A stretch of 64,000 bases of DNA from Olivibacter jilunii (lineage in GTDB: Bacteria; Bacteroidota; Bacteroidia; Sphingobacteriales; Sphingobacteriaceae): contig NZ_LR027849.1 of assembly GCF_900607235.1 (NCBI RefSeq), positions 868,001-932,000 of the forward strand, written 5' to 3'. The translations under genes and the position numbers were made by a program. The notes under the pieces were generated by a model, which saw only the letters and a program-made list of their open reading frames with translations, had not been told where the DNA came from and did no database searches. This document shows, one piece after another, positions 63,318 through 64,000 of the stretch. Every line of letters starts with the position of its first letter. Position 1 is the first letter of the stretch.

Positions 63318-64000
63318 TCATAAACGATCCAAACCCTGTTTAATAACCGTACAAGCTGCTATTATTTCTTCCTCTTTAATAATTAATGGCGGAGAAACGC
63401 GCAAAGCCGTTTCGTGATGTAAAAACCAATCGATCATGACGCCATTTTCTGCACAGTATTTACTAACAGCTTCGACTTGCTGAAAAGACGTTAGCTGAAT
63501 GCACATCATGAGGCCAATGCCTCTTACTTCTTTTATGAGTGGGTGCTTCAAATGAGCTTTGAATATTTCATGTTTCTGTGGAACAGTATCCATTAATTTC
63601 TCTTCCAAAATAACCGTTAAGGACGCCAGCGCTGCAGCACACGATACAGGATGTCCGCCGAAGGTGGTAATATGGCCTAAGATCGGATTTTCTTTAATAA
63701 CATCCATTATTTCTCTTCTAGCAATAAATGCCCCTATGGGCATACCCCCACCTAAGCCTTTTGCAGTTAATAATATATCCGGGACAATACCATAATGCTC
63801 AAAAGCGAAAAGTTTTCCAGTTCGTCCCAGCCCTGTCTGTATTTCATCTAGTATAAGAAGAGCTCCCGTCTCATTGCAACGTTTACGTAGCTGTTGCATA
63901 TAATTTATATCCGGCACACGGATGCCCGCCTCTCCCTGTACGGCCTCAAGCACTACGCCAGCGGTATCTGTGGTGATTTTTGAGAGATCGTTGAGTTCGT
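63318..64000 (-). CDS. Class III aminotransferase, acetylornithine/ornithine type (N-terminus beyond window)
   Basis: PLP-dependent transaminase; the reading frame runs open to the window edge, giving the C-terminal 227 codons of about 380-400. Conserved parts: LILDEIQTGLGRTGKLFAFE with the PLP Asp, the Schiff-base Lys in LTAKGLGGGMPIGAF, THR/Gly loop HITTFGGHPVSCAAALA and the C-terminal Arg in ALRVSPPLIIKEEEI. The family covers ArgD, RocD and lysine or putrescine transaminases; the N-terminal part needed to tell them apart is missing. Confidence 0.88.
   Translation of the reverse strand, partial: ELNDLSKITTDTAGVVLEAVQGEAGIRVPDINYMQQLRKRCNETGALLILDEIQTGLGRTGKLFAFEHYGIVPDILLTAKGLGGGMPIGAFIARREIMDVIKENPILGHITTFGGHPVSCAAALASLTVILEEKLMDTVPQKHEIFKAHLKHPLIKEVRGIGLMMCIQLTSFQQVEAVSKYCAENGVMIDWFLHHETALRVSPPLIIKEEEIIAACTVIKQGLDRL

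Overview
The window is about 64 kb of a chromosome from a member of the Bacteroidota, most likely family Sphingobacteriaceae. Four things point there: a SusC/SusD pair with a hybrid two-component regulator, several TonB-dependent receptors and lipoproteins, promoters of the form TTTG-N17-20-TAnnTTTG, and start codons without Shine-Dalgarno sequences. The base composition is moderately AT-rich. I see no phage, IS element, CRISPR array, tRNA or rRNA. Genus and species cannot be fixed by reading alone.

Left part (1-10.4 kb): the N-terminal 289 codons of a LacI-type regulator are divergent from xylB-xylA (xylulokinase, xylose isomerase). Then come a TIM-barrel sugar isomerase/epimerase, a TonB receptor preceded by a P1/S1-type nuclease or phospholipase C homologue, rpsT, a DUF1080 lipoprotein and radC. 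Housekeeping block (10.4-21.5 kb): pheT, a coiled-coil protein, zapA, a probable 6S RNA, rny, a Mpo1-like membrane protein, a glycosyltransferase overlapping a GH1 beta-glucosidase, an FKBP isomerase, an aldo/keto reductase and a secreted sugar isomerase-like protein.

Accessory stretch (21.5-34.1 kb): a DMT-family exporter sits behind a short Pro-Pro-Pro leader ORF with hairpins. A 1.15 kb gene-free region rich in inverted repeats follows. Next are a TonB receptor and a surface beta-helix lipoprotein, then two unrelated tandem arrays: 23 units of 21 bp and 6 units of about 97 bp. After these come an endonuclease/exonuclease/phosphatase-fold protein and an operon of two glycosyltransferases with a flippase-like membrane protein between them. 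A possible small RNA lies upstream of that operon on the other strand. These arrays and the leader are the least explained parts of the window.

Right part (34.1-64 kb): a retropepsin-like protease, malate dehydrogenase, the tamB-tamL envelope assembly pair, two small unknown genes and a Gfo/Idh/MocA oxidoreductase. A polysaccharide utilisation locus follows, reading leftward: hybrid two-component sensor-regulator, GH31 alpha-xylosidase-like enzyme with a PA14 insert, SusC, SusD and a SusE-like lipoprotein. Last are dnaE with a fused proofreading exonuclease, trxA and a truncated class III aminotransferase. The locus probably takes up xylose-decorated oligosaccharides. The xylose it frees could feed xylA-xylB at the left end; that link is inferred from enzyme families, not shown by the sequence.

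Short degenerate TTAGTTATTAG-like repeats recur in at least six intergenic gaps.
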